Positions 36,964 to 45,659 of a stretch of 64,000 bases of DNA are shown here, in pieces; positions within the stretch are counted from its first letter, which is position 1; every line of letters begins with the position of its first letter. A program made the translations under genes and the position numbers. The stretch is from Enterobacteriaceae bacterium RIT714 (GTDB lineage: Bacteria; Pseudomonadota; Gammaproteobacteria; Enterobacterales; Enterobacteriaceae): NCBI GenBank assembly GCA_009668015.1, contig WJYB01000003.1, forward strand, positions 1 to 64,000, in the 5' to 3' direction. Below the pieces are notes generated by a model, which saw only the letters and a list, made by a program, of their open reading frames with translations, ran no database searches and was not told the DNA's origin.

Positions 36964-37913
36964 TATTTGTACCTGTTATGGAAAGTTCTCTTTGGTGTAT
37001 TAGCCATGTCGTATCCGAAAAATGCAAGGATTAACTGTAGGCCAAGAATTATTGGTAACCCTGCGAGCATGACAGTCCCTGATGTATTTGGTATATCTGT
37101 CTGCAAGGCCTCAGCCCAGTTAGTGGCACCAACGACAACTCCAAAAGCGAACATCAAGATACCAATCGGGAGTTCAAGTGAGGCAATAGACATGTCGCGT
37201 AGATAGTAATTATAAAATATACGCTTAAAAAAATTACGAGTGTGCTTGAATAAAAAGTCACCTATTATTTTAGATATTTTAAGGTTGCTTTCTTCATCTT
37301 CATATTTTGCATCCATTGGGATGTCAACGACAACTGCGCGTAATGTATTAAGTCTAAAAAGAATATCTGATTCAAAAAAATATCGTTTTGATATTTTATT
37401 CATAGGAAGATGCTTGATGACATCGGCGTGAATGGCTGTATATCCATTTGTTGGATCAAATAAGTCCCAATATCCAGATGATATTTTTGTCATAAATGAA
37501 AGGACTGCATTGCCAAATAGTCTTATTTTTGGCATGACACGTATATTCTCAAGGTTAAAGAATCGGTTGCCTTTAGTGTAGTCCGCCTCACCTGATATGA
37601 TTGGAGCTATAAATGTTGGTATAAGGTCTGGCTCCATCTGGTCGTCGCCGTCTATTTTAACCACGATATCCATTCCATCTTTCAAAGCTGCGTCATATCC
37701 TGTCATGACCGCTCCTCCGACCCCTTGGTTTACATCATGCTTAACAACCACTACACGTTCATCGACGTTATTTTCAAGAACGAAGTCTCCTGAATGCTCA
37801 GGGCAGCAATCATCAATGACATAGATCCGGTCAACCGATTGTCCAATTTTTCCTATGACACTTAGAATATGGTTTTTCACCCTGTACGACGGGATAACTA
37901 CCGCAACTTTCAT
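36963..37913 (-). CDS. GT2 undecaprenyl-phosphate glycosyltransferase (GtrB/DPM1-like)
   Basis: 316 residues from ATG with AAAGGA upstream. The N-terminal GT2 fold starts MKVAVVIPSYRVKNHI. VIDDCCPEHS binds the nucleotide sugar and D88-G-D90 in KIDGDDQMEPDL is the metal-binding DxD. RYFFESDILFRL follows. Two C-terminal helices (IGILMFAFGVVVGATNWA and LAGLPIILGLQLILAFFG) anchor it, as in GtrB. It should load a sugar onto undecaprenyl phosphate at the cytoplasmic face. First gene of the operon. Not identical to phage GtrB, so the sugar is unknown. Confidence 0.82.
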   Translation of the reverse strand: MKVAVVIPSYRVKNHILSVIGKIGQSVDRIYVIDDCCPEHSGDFVLENNVDERVVVVKHDVNQGVGGAVMTGYDAALKDGMDIVVKIDGDDQMEPDLIPTFIAPIISGEADYTKGNRFFNLENIRVMPKIRLFGNAVLSFMTKISSGYWDLFDPTNGYTAIHADVIKHLPMNKISKRYFFESDILFRLNTLRAVVVDIPMDAKYEDEESNLKISKIIGDFLFKHTRNFFKRIFYNYYLRDMSIASLELPIGILMFAFGVVVGATNWAEALQTDIPNTSGTVMLAGLPIILGLQLILAFFGYDMANTPKRTFHNRYK

Positions 37914-38582
37914 CACTTTTCCTTTGGAATTTCATGCAATAGACTTTTTGATAATTGTAACATTACAAAGAGTAACGATCACTCATTGATCAACTAATAA
38001 TTACTTAATGCTGTATGTATATACACTATGTGTCATGTAGTGGATCATGGGATTCTCATCACCGGTAGCAGAACCTACTGAAGCCAGTATTTTCCGGGAC
38101 GGAAGATCCATTTAGCGTCCAGCTGCAATCTATTTTATGCGTGCTGCTACCACTCATCTAAAAGAAGGTATGCTGCAGTAAGCTTTGCTAATCATCGACT
38201 CTCACTTAAGCCTTGCGACGATTTGCAAATCATATGGGCATTGAATGGTGAGAACACGAGTGTGCGGTACAGGATGCCCCCAAATCGCATCAGACCAACA
38301 TTAGCCGGAGTACAATGTATGTACCGCTTGAGGGATTGCGATATTCGGGGTGGTCACTTAGATCATCAGCGATGCGCGGCCCGGAGAGTTCGGTTATGCG
38401 AAGAGGAGAGGTACAAAGCTATGCACAGATGTAGGGATTTGTGCTCTCTTTGTCATGATTGTGGCATGCATGGATGCATCGCGAAAAATCACATTGCATT
38501 GCAACGACACGTAATGACAAAAACTCGGCGAGATCGCGGATAAACACATGCTATCACAGTCCGTTAAATTACATTTTAGGTT

Positions 38583-38632
38583 CTTCTAAGCCGTAGATTG
38601 TATGTCGTAGATTCGAACCTACAGGGCGTACA
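38583..38632 (+). repeat. Degenerate copy of the tRNA-Arg 3' half (right attachment site)
   Basis: CTTCTAAGCCGTAG and, after about seven inserted bases, GTCGTAG[A]TTCGAA and CCTACAGGGCGTAC repeat the tRNA from its anticodon arm to its acceptor stem, in the same orientation. One base is missing in the T-loop, so it cannot be a functional tRNA. It is a decayed attR. Confidence 0.8.
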
Positions 38633-38975
38633 CTTTTTAAATTCATTTATTATTTTTTCTTCTCTTTACAACCATTTTCTTCTTGATATCTATTTGAAAA
38701 TCAGTTCCAAATCGCGTTAATTGGCTTCGCATGCCTGATGAAATGGTCGTTCCTTATCCGCATCGCTACGTGCCAATGCAATAATTTCCCAACCTCCCAT
38801 TTCTGAAAATCCCAATACCGCAACACCCTAAATCTTGCGGGCAAACCTTCTCCCCCATCACATTTACCCATCAATAGCCCAGCACCCGCCAACAGGAAAG
38901 TTTTGTAAATTTAATCATTCCTGCCGATGGTTTGTGTTAGTAACATTTTGTTAGCAATCTTGATTATTTTTAAAT

Positions 38976-38989
38976 CTAACTATAGTTAG
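38976..38989. promoter_or_regulatory. Palindrome upstream of the autotransporter gene
   Basis: CTAACTATAGTTAG is a perfect 14-bp palindrome 37 bases before the autotransporter ATG. Related GTTAG half-sites occur shortly upstream (around 38935 and 38950). Position suggests a repressor or activator site near the promoter. No regulator is identified. Confidence 0.4.
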
Positions 38990-39026
38990 CTTTGCTTTTG
39001 ATGATGATAGATACCGGAGCGTTCCA

Positions 39027-41570
39027 ATGAAGAAGATGAAACAAGTGTTGCTGGGCGGGGTGGCGGGGAGCGTCAGTTTACTGCTCAGCCCAGCAGCATT
39101 AGCCGTTTGTACCGCAACAGGCCCGACAACGGTGAGTTGTGATAACGCGATATCAACGCCGCAGTCTTTTGATGGTCCCGAAGGGCTAAATCTTCAAATA
39201 GAGAATAACAGCCAGTTTACCAATGCGGCGAATAACAGCCCGGCAATTGATTTTCTGGTCAGAAGCGGTTTGTTGACTAACAACGGCACTATCTCAACCA
39301 CAGGCGATGGCGGTGACGGTATTCGCGCCAGGGGCGCGGACAAACAGATCCTGACCAACAATGGTGTGATAGCCACGTCAGGCAATGGCTCAAATGCCAT
39401 CGAGCTGAATGAATTATTCGACAGCACCGTCATCAATAACGGGCAGCTTGTGACCTCTGGAGCAGGAAGCCATGGCATTAATATCCTTGCTGGTAGCCGC
39501 GGCCACACGATAACGAATGCGGGCACGATTGATGTCAGTGGCGCGGACTCCAACGGCATTGAGGCGTCTAACAGCCGTAACAACAGTTTGATCAACCAGT
39601 CCCAGATTACTGCTTCCGGCACGGGGGGAAGTGGGATCAGAGTCGGCAATTACGCTTCTGGCTACAGCATTGCAAACCAGTCTGGCGGCGTGATTTATGC
39701 TGAAAATGGCTACGGTGTTCAGCTGACCAGTAATTCGACGGGCACCAGTCTGACTAACGCCGGAATTATTGACGGTGGTATTGCTGGTATAGCGCTCACG
39801 GGCGATGCGCAGGCGGACAGCATTATCAACACCGGATTTATTATTGGTGGCGGTACGGGCGCGGGTGTTCTTTTTGCCGACAACGGTAACACCAACCTGT
39901 TTTTAAACCGGGGGATTATCGGCTCCGTCGAAGGGGATGCGATTCGTGCAGAGAATAATATCGACATCACCAACGGCATCAATAATGAAGGCATTATTAT
40001 TGGCCGGGTGAATGCTCCGGGCAGCAACATGAGCAACAGCGGTATAGTTGAGTTACTCAGCACCAGCCAGCCATCCACAGTCAAAAACTACAGTCAGAGC
40101 AATGCAGGCGTACTGGCGCTCCAGGCCGACAGTACCAGCAGTTACGGGCAACTTCAGGTTGCCGGAAACGCTGCGCTCAATGGACGAACGCTGGTTATCA
40201 CCCGGGGCAGCACCAGTTTTGCTGACGGGGATAAACTGACAGATGTCGTCACCGCGGGCAGTATCACGGGTACACCTTCTGCTGTTCTCGATGATTCACT
40301 GCGCTATCAGTTCGTTCAGGAGCAGACGGATTCCAGTTATTCGTTGAAAATTGTCGAGACGAAATTAACCACCGTCACTAATGCCGTTAAAGAGATATCC
40401 AAAAATAACTCGCTGGCGGGGGTCGGTAAGGCACTCGATTCCATCATTGATAAAAATACCGCAGCCAATCCGCCCGGCGGTAATACCACACCGACCCAGA
40501 GTACTGACTGTTCGGGCGCGCTGGCAGGTACCGTATGCGCAATTACGTCATCCTTTAATGCAGCCCAGGTGCACAAAAACGTTGTTCAGCTGGCGCCATT
40601 GATGGATGGAAGCATGACCTATATCGAGATGAACAACCTTCGTGCGTTTGGCGATATCGTGGGCAATCGTCAGGAGTCGATGCGCGGGCAGGGATTCACC
40701 GATGAGTTTAATCCTGAAAAATATCTTTGGATCCGTCCGGTCGGTCGTTGGGATAATCAGTCAAGCCGTGGGGATTACACCGGGTATAACGCCGATACGC
40801 GCGGGATAGCCATCGGTGCTGATGCCCTTGTCTATGACCAGGCTCGTCTTGGCCTGGCGCTGGGAATGAGCCGGACGGATGTCAACGATACCTCCTCTGA
40901 TATCCGCCACGATGCGCAGCTCGAAAGCTGGAACGTGCTGGCCTATGGGGGTTATGACTTCACTCCGGATACCGGAATGACATGGCAGACTGGCTTTGGT
41001 CGCAACACCACCAAGGGTAACAGATACCTCAACATTGAGAATCCCGCCGACGGAAGCAGCGTCTACCGCGGTGTGGCCCGCTCTGACTATGACAGCCATA
41101 CCCTGCAGGCGGGACTGGGTTTGCAGAGTCAATTCCATCCGTCGGACGACATAACCCTCACGCCGGAACTGCGCACGGACTACTACCGCGTCAAAGATAA
41201 GGGATATCAGGAAAGTGGCGCAGAGGATTTAGGTCTGAAAGTGGATGGCTCGACAACGGAAGCCTTTGTGGTGTCCAGCAAAGTGAAGGCAGGCGTGAAG
41301 CTCTCCGATATTGTCAGTGTGCACGGATACCTTGGGGCAGGCTACGACACGATGAACGATCGCTCAGAATCGAAAGTCGCTTTCATCGGCAGCGCGGACA
41401 CGCCATTCACTTATCAGGGGATGAGCGAAAGCCCATGGATTGCGATGACGGGAGTCGGAGTCACGGCGAAATTCAGCGACGTACTGGATGGCACCGTACA
41501 ATACGATGCCGGACAGCGAACCCGATTCACCAGCCAGAGCGTCAGCCTTAAAGTCCGTTACGCATTTTAA
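39027..41570 (+). CDS. Classical autotransporter (type Va) with beta-helical passenger
   Basis: 847 residues. Signal peptide MKKMKQVLLGGVAGSVSLLLSPAALA. The passenger (~27-560) is rich in short N-x-G-T-I repeats (LTNNGTIST, ITNAGTIDVSG, LTNAGIIDGG), typical of a right-handed beta-helix. A linker carries a cysteine pair (DCSGALAGTVC). The last ~260 residues are an autotransporter beta-barrel (YLWIRPVGRWDNQSS, IGADALVYDQARLGLALG) ending KVRYAF. No protease or lipase motif is visible in the passenger, so adhesion or aggregation is the best guess. Conserved barrel, unnamed passenger. Confidence 0.88.
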   Translation: MKKMKQVLLGGVAGSVSLLLSPAALAVCTATGPTTVSCDNAISTPQSFDGPEGLNLQIENNSQFTNAANNSPAIDFLVRSGLLTNNGTISTTGDGGDGIRARGADKQILTNNGVIATSGNGSNAIELNELFDSTVINNGQLVTSGAGSHGINILAGSRGHTITNAGTIDVSGADSNGIEASNSRNNSLINQSQITASGTGGSGIRVGNYASGYSIANQSGGVIYAENGYGVQLTSNSTGTSLTNAGIIDGGIAGIALTGDAQADSIINTGFIIGGGTGAGVLFADNGNTNLFLNRGIIGSVEGDAIRAENNIDITNGINNEGIIIGRVNAPGSNMSNSGIVELLSTSQPSTVKNYSQSNAGVLALQADSTSSYGQLQVAGNAALNGRTLVITRGSTSFADGDKLTDVVTAGSITGTPSAVLDDSLRYQFVQEQTDSSYSLKIVETKLTTVTNAVKEISKNNSLAGVGKALDSIIDKNTAANPPGGNTTPTQSTDCSGALAGTVCAITSSFNAAQVHKNVVQLAPLMDGSMTYIEMNNLRAFGDIVGNRQESMRGQGFTDEFNPEKYLWIRPVGRWDNQSSRGDYTGYNADTRGIAIGADALVYDQARLGLALGMSRTDVNDTSSDIRHDAQLESWNVLAYGGYDFTPDTGMTWQTGFGRNTTKGNRYLNIENPADGSSVYRGVARSDYDSHTLQAGLGLQSQFHPSDDITLTPELRTDYYRVKDKGYQESGAEDLGLKVDGSTTEAFVVSSKVKAGVKLSDIVSVHGYLGAGYDTMNDRSESKVAFIGSADTPFTYQGMSESPWIAMTGVGVTAKFSDVLDGTVQYDAGQRTRFTSQSVSLKVRYAF

Positions 41571-41626
41571 GGTTGTTTGCCTGAAATGAAACGGCTATGA
41601 ATATCGTCATTCATATGCCGTAATCT

Positions 41627-41659
41627 AAGCACCGGAGCCTGAAAAGGCCCGGTGCTTTT
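41627..41659 (+). terminator. Terminator after the autotransporter gene
   Basis: AAGCACCGG and CCGGTGCTT form a 9-bp stem around a 13-base loop, ending in TTTT, about 55 bases after the stop. Confidence 0.8.
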
Positions 41660-41917
41660 GCGTGTGACCGTTTATTTTGACGCAGTCGTATTCTCATTAT
41701 TTCCCGTTAATACAGATGCGGAGATTCCTGCGAGTGATTTTTATCCTTAAATGAATTCAATCAACAAACTGTATTCATAACATGAATAGTGGTTAATGAT
41801 AATTTACTTTAAATCATATTCAGCAAAATGAATTGAGCGTAATTTGTTTTTAAGTAATGAGTCTGGGCAATGTTACCTGTGTCGACGTTAAACAATGGAA
41901 TGATGAGGGAGACAGAA
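41660..41917. other. AT-rich upstream region of the lysozyme gene
   Basis: About 260 bases of AT-rich DNA with no other gene; presumably carries the toxin promoter. Confidence 0.35.
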
Positions 41918-42706
41918 ATGAGTGGATTAATAAAATCATCAGTGGGATTTCATGGGGTCAACACCCACTCTGATTTGAAAGCAGTAAACATGTTGCTTGC
42001 TCGTAACGGCATAGAGGGTCTGGAAGGAGAATTCGTTAATACTGGCAATAGTATACGTGGGATTGTGGCGTTTCAAAACAGGTCATTCATTCCTGCTGAT
42101 GGACTGGTAAAGCCTGATAGCCTAACCCTGAAATTGTTGCTTAAGAAAAACTCAGTCTCCCTATATAGAAATTACGATAATGTTTCGGTTCGGTATGAAC
42201 CGCAGTTAATGGATCTCAGTAGTGAAGGGGTCTGGCTGATGAAAAACTATGAGATGTATAAGCAATATCCTTATGACGATCAAACAGGTAGGCGAATTAC
42301 TAGTCATTGCAAGGGCGCAACGATAGGCTATGGTCACCTTCTCAGTCGTGATGAGTTTCCAAAGTATACAGGAGGAATATCAGAATTTGAGGCGACACGA
42401 TTTTTTAATATCAAAATCGAAGATTTTATTAAACCAGTGCGAAGTTATGTAAAAACAAAACTAACTCAAGGTGAGTTCGATGCGCTAGTTATGCTGACCT
42501 ACAACATTGGGCCACGAAATGACAAAACACAATCAGGGTTTTATCATTCTGAAATTCTTAAAATAATAAATGGTGAATCAGTAGCAGACCTTGAAAAAGC
42601 GTGGGGAACTTATGTTTTTTCACAAGGCCATATAATGCAAGGCCTGATGAATCGTCGACAATCTGAATGGAAGGTTTTTAATAATAATGGATATGCTAAG
42701 TTATGA
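41918..42706 (+). CDS. GH24 (T4-type) lysozyme with N-terminal peptidoglycan-binding domain, probable antibacterial effector
   Basis: 262 residues from MSGLIKSS, with GAGGGAG as ribosome site; 16 in-frame upstream codons are unlikely. No signal peptide. Residues ~9-75 resemble a PG_binding_1 domain (DLKAVNMLLARNGI, IRGIVAFQNR, DGLVKPDSLT). Residues ~98-255 are GH24. E112 aligns with the catalytic Glu of T4 lysozyme, D120/D121 with its Asp and T135 in GATIGYGHLLS with its Thr. The RRQSEWKVF C-terminus is typical. Absence of a signal peptide plus a downstream periplasmic partner fits a type VI-secreted effector. A prophage endolysin is the alternative, but no lysis genes adjoin. The AT-rich composition suggests transfer. 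Confidence 0.82.
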   Translation: MSGLIKSSVGFHGVNTHSDLKAVNMLLARNGIEGLEGEFVNTGNSIRGIVAFQNRSFIPADGLVKPDSLTLKLLLKKNSVSLYRNYDNVSVRYEPQLMDLSSEGVWLMKNYEMYKQYPYDDQTGRRITSHCKGATIGYGHLLSRDEFPKYTGGISEFEATRFFNIKIEDFIKPVRSYVKTKLTQGEFDALVMLTYNIGPRNDKTQSGFYHSEILKIINGESVADLEKAWGTYVFSQGHIMQGLMNRRQSEWKVFNNNGYAKL

Positions 42707-43089
42707 AGTGGTTTATATCGATTCTGTGTTTTTATCCAATCCTTTGTTTTTCATCAACGGATGATATCGCCAGTACGTTTGAAAATGAGACATATAAAAT
42801 AGAACTTAGCCAAGGTAATTGTGTCGATAATGATTTGGCCTGCGATGGCATAACATATCATTCCTTGAATAAGAAAAACGGTTCTGTACTGACTATCATG
42901 AACGGTAGCACGCTCAATGAAGGTGAGTTGCAAAATTTCAGGGGGTATATTTTTCGCAATAAAGATTATTTTTATACATTAACACCGGACCCGGACTCAT
43001 ATTCAAATGAGTCTCAAGCATGGATACTAACAGTAACGAAAAATACAAAAGGGAAAGATAAAATATTGCTGCAACAAAAAATATATTAA
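42703..43089 (+). CDS. Small secreted protein, putative immunity to the adjacent lysozyme
   Basis: 128 residues. An N-terminal signal peptide (MKWFISILCFYPILCFSS) sends it to the periplasm, where peptidoglycan is attacked. The mature part has a likely disulfide pair, C40 and C47 (GNCVDNDLACDG), and a beta-rich body (YFYTLTPDPDSY, AWILTVTKNTKG). No named family is recognised. The start overlaps the lysozyme stop (ATGA), the usual layout of effector-immunity pairs. A role as specific lysozyme inhibitor is inferred from this, not proven. Confidence 0.65.
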   Translation: MKWFISILCFYPILCFSSTDDIASTFENETYKIELSQGNCVDNDLACDGITYHSLNKKNGSVLTIMNGSTLNEGELQNFRGYIFRNKDYFYTLTPDPDSYSNESQAWILTVTKNTKGKDKILLQQKIY

Positions 43090-43181
43090 TGACAAGTTGT
43101 GAAGCGATTGCTGTCTGTTGGGTGATTTTGTCCTGTGCGGTGTTTTTCATCATGATGCAGTCTGAGAGAAGGGGATACTAA
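43089..43181 (+). CDS. Possible 30-residue membrane micropeptide
   Basis: The reading frame begins on the last base of the immunity stop (TAATG) and encodes 30 residues. It has one hydrophobic stretch (AVCWVILSCAVFFIMM) flanked by a polar N-terminus and the basic C-terminus SERRGY. The TAATG junction permits reinitiation. It lies in an otherwise non-coding stretch. It could be a third component of the toxin-immunity unit or a chance ORF. Confidence 0.35.
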   Translation: MTSCEAIAVCWVILSCAVFFIMMQSERRGY

Positions 43182-43433
43182 AAGGTTACCTATGCGCATC
43201 AGTTTCTGCTGGAGCAAAAAGTGTAGCCGCAATGGTTTTAACATCAGTTGTGCCCAATGAACCCGCCATCCGTGCGGGTTTTTTTTGCCTGCAGAAATTC
43301 GCTGACGCCGCTTGAGTCCACGGGGCCGGGAGACAGCAACCAATCAGCACTGATTCGAGCGAATTTTTAAACTCATATACATTTACTTACATTTAACTGA
43401 CAAATTGATCTATGCATGTTAGTTTAAATAATT
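43182..43433. other. Short intergenic segment between the toxin unit and the FhuE-like gene
   Basis: No gene apart from the terminator described separately; an opposite-strand frame covering it has no protein-like features. Confidence 0.35.
43261..43287 (+). terminator. Terminator closing the lysozyme-immunity unit
   Basis: ACCCGC-CATCCGT-GCGGGT followed by eight T residues, about 80 bases after the micropeptide stop. Confidence 0.85.
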
Positions 43434-43450
43434 ATGATTTCGATTCTCAT
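43434..43450. promoter_or_regulatory. Fur box upstream of the FhuE-like receptor
   Basis: ATGATTTCGATTCTCAT is an imperfect palindrome. TGAGAATCGAAATCA on the reverse strand agrees with the Fur 7-1-7 consensus (TGATAATNATTATCA) at about 11 of 15 positions. It lies about 45 bases before the start codon. Confidence 0.65.
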
Positions 43451-43496
43451 TTAAAGCGCTACAGACGCATAACAACACTTCCTGATGGGAAACACT

Positions 43497-45659
43497 ATGT
43501 CTTTCAATGGCAGGGGAAAACGCGGGAAATGGCTCGCGTTAGCACTTAATACACCGTTCCGTTTATCACTTCTGGCAATCAGTATCAGTACCGTGATCCA
43601 CCCGGCGCTGGCGGCTGAAAGCAGTAGTGAACAGGATATGGTGGTTTACGGCGAAGACCGTCTCGCCGCCGATGAGCAACAAGATTATGCGGTCAAAACC
43701 ACGCGAGCAGGGACCAAAATGTTGCTGGCCCCGCGTGACGTCCCGCAATCCGTCAGCGTTGTCACGCAGCAGCGAATGAAAGATCAGGATCTGCAAAATA
43801 TTGATGAGGTGCTGACAAACGCAACTGGCGTCTCATCGCAGCAAATTGACAGCGAGCGGTCGAACTATTTTTCCCGTGGCTTCGAGATAACCAATTTCTC
43901 GTACGACGATATTCCGACCGCCATGGGCGATGCCTGGAACTTTGGCGATGCGACGTCAGACACAGCTATCTACGATCGTATCGAAGTGGTTCGCGGTGCG
44001 GCGGGTTTGATGACCGGCGCAGGCGATCCGGGAGCATCGGTGAACATGGTGCGGAAACGGGCCGACAGCAAAGAATTTAGCGGCAACGTCAGTGCGAGCT
44101 ACGGCAGCTGGAATAAACAACGGTATGTTGCCGATCTGGCCGCCCCTCTTAATAGCGATGGCAGCCTGCGCGGGCGTGTCATTGCAGGGTATCAGGATCA
44201 GGACAGCTGGCTCGATCGCTATGGTAAACGTAAAAAATTCCTCTATGGCGTGATGGATGCCGATCTTACGGCTAGCACCACTCTCTCTCTGGGCTGGGAT
44301 TACCAGCAAACCAATACCGCAAATCCAACCTGGGGGGGCTTGCCTGCCCTGTACAGTAACGGGTCCCGCACGCATTACGATCGTCACGTCAACACGTCGG
44401 CAGACTGGACGGGCTATACCATCGAGTCGAGAAAAGTCTTCGCCAGTCTGACCCATAGCTGGGATAACGGCTGGTCGTTTCGCCTCAATGGCACTCACGG
44501 TGAGCAGACGTTTAACGACACTTTGCTTTATGTGATGGGCAATCCTGATGCCAGTACCGGCGAAGGGGCAAGCGGGTGGGGAAGTCAGGACCGGGGTAAA
44601 CGTACTCTGGATTCATTCGACTCCTACGCCAGCGGACCTTTTGCACTGCTCGGACGGCAGCATCAGCTTATGGCTGGGGCAAGCTACAGCCGTCAGCATA
44701 ACGCCACGTTCAGTAAAGATGGTCCAATGGACAGCGTCGGTATATTCAACAATCACTGGGATGGCAGCGTGGCTGAACCGGTGTGGAGCGACTGGTATCA
44801 AAATGCGGATGATATTGTGCGCCAGAAATCGGCATACACCGCCGCGCGCCTCTCACTAGCCGATCCGCTGTCTCTGATCCTGGGGGCGCGCTACACCCAG
44901 TACAGCACCAACGGCAGCAGCGGGGAGATGCGTAAATACAACACCACCCCTTACGGCGGTGTGGTGTATGACATTACGGAAAGCCTGTCTGGCTACGCCA
45001 GCTACACGTCGATTTTCGCGCCGCAAACCAAGCGCAGCAAAGACGGGGCCTGGCTCTCTCCTGTCACTGGCAAAAACTACGAAACGGGCCTGAAAGCCGA
45101 CTGGATGGATGGCCGCCTGACGACAAATGTCGCCGTGTTCCGCATTGAACAGGAAAACGCAGCAGAAGCGATCGGCGGAGAATTTGTGAACGGATCCAGC
45201 GAGCAGGCCTATCGCGCGACCAAAGGCGCGGTGAGTAAAGGCGCCGAGTTCGAGGTCAATGGGGCGGTCACCGATAATCTGCAGCTGACCTTAAGCGCCA
45301 CACGCTATGTTGCCCGCGATACGGACGGACGCTTCAATAGCTACGCGCCACAAACCCAGCTGAAACTCTTTAGCCGCTATCGTTTGCCGGTGATGCCGGA
45401 GCTGACAGTGGGGGGCGGCGTAAACTGGCAGAACCGGGTTTACAAGGATGTGACAGGGCCAGATGGCGAAACCCAGCGACTTTATCAGGGCAGTTATCCG
45501 CTGGTGGATCTCTTTGCGCAGTATCAGCTGACCAAACAGCTGGCGGTTCAGGCTAACATTAGCAATCTGTTCGATCGCGAATACTATTCGTATCTGGACG
45601 ATTCTGCGGTGTATGGCGAGCCGCGCAATGTCTCCGTTAGCATGCGCTACACCTTCTAA
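43497..45659 (+). CDS. TonB-dependent siderophore receptor, FhuE-like
   Basis: 720 residues from MSFNGRGK, which has GGGA ahead; an ATG four codons earlier lacks a ribosome site. Signal peptide ends HPALA. TonB-box-like QDMVVYG follows, then the plug (APRDVPQSVSVVTQQRMKDQ, ERSNYFSRGFEI, RIEVVRGAAGLMTGAGDPGASVNMVRK). The 22-strand barrel has PTWGGLPAL, SLILGARYTQY and RLPVMPELTVGGGVNWQNRVY, near identical to E. coli FhuE, and ends SMRYTF. FhuE takes up coprogen and rhodotorulate. Enough loop divergence exists that the ligand may differ. The stop overlaps the convergent EAL gene by four bases. Confidence 0.88.
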   Translation: MSFNGRGKRGKWLALALNTPFRLSLLAISISTVIHPALAAESSSEQDMVVYGEDRLAADEQQDYAVKTTRAGTKMLLAPRDVPQSVSVVTQQRMKDQDLQNIDEVLTNATGVSSQQIDSERSNYFSRGFEITNFSYDDIPTAMGDAWNFGDATSDTAIYDRIEVVRGAAGLMTGAGDPGASVNMVRKRADSKEFSGNVSASYGSWNKQRYVADLAAPLNSDGSLRGRVIAGYQDQDSWLDRYGKRKKFLYGVMDADLTASTTLSLGWDYQQTNTANPTWGGLPALYSNGSRTHYDRHVNTSADWTGYTIESRKVFASLTHSWDNGWSFRLNGTHGEQTFNDTLLYVMGNPDASTGEGASGWGSQDRGKRTLDSFDSYASGPFALLGRQHQLMAGASYSRQHNATFSKDGPMDSVGIFNNHWDGSVAEPVWSDWYQNADDIVRQKSAYTAARLSLADPLSLILGARYTQYSTNGSSGEMRKYNTTPYGGVVYDITESLSGYASYTSIFAPQTKRSKDGAWLSPVTGKNYETGLKADWMDGRLTTNVAVFRIEQENAAEAIGGEFVNGSSEQAYRATKGAVSKGAEFEVNGAVTDNLQLTLSATRYVARDTDGRFNSYAPQTQLKLFSRYRLPVMPELTVGGGVNWQNRVYKDVTGPDGETQRLYQGSYPLVDLFAQYQLTKQLAVQANISNLFDREYYSYLDDSAVYGEPRNVSVSMRYTF

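Larger units (their letters stand above)
34203..38632. mobile_element. Remnant tRNA-Arg island carrying a sugar-modification operon
   Basis: Bounded on the left by the intact tRNA plus integrase stub and on the right by a degraded copy of the tRNA 3' half. Inside are only a three-gene operon resembling gtr serotype-conversion cassettes and non-coding debris. Composition is markedly AT-rich against the backbone. In P22-like and Shigella serotype-converting phages the gtr cassette lies next to int/attP, which explains what survived. Confidence 0.7.
37914..39026. other. Intergenic DNA spanning the right island end and the autotransporter promoter
   Basis: About 1.1 kb with no convincing gene. 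Short open frames at 38223-38543 and 38701-38892 have no recognisable protein character. The first part is island debris up to the attachment copy at 38583. The remainder is AT-rich upstream DNA of the autotransporter. Confidence 0.4.

Noticed and set aside
38223-38543. A 106-codon frame in the island's right end
   Set aside because: Cys/Arg-rich random-like composition, no ribosome site and no recognisable domain.
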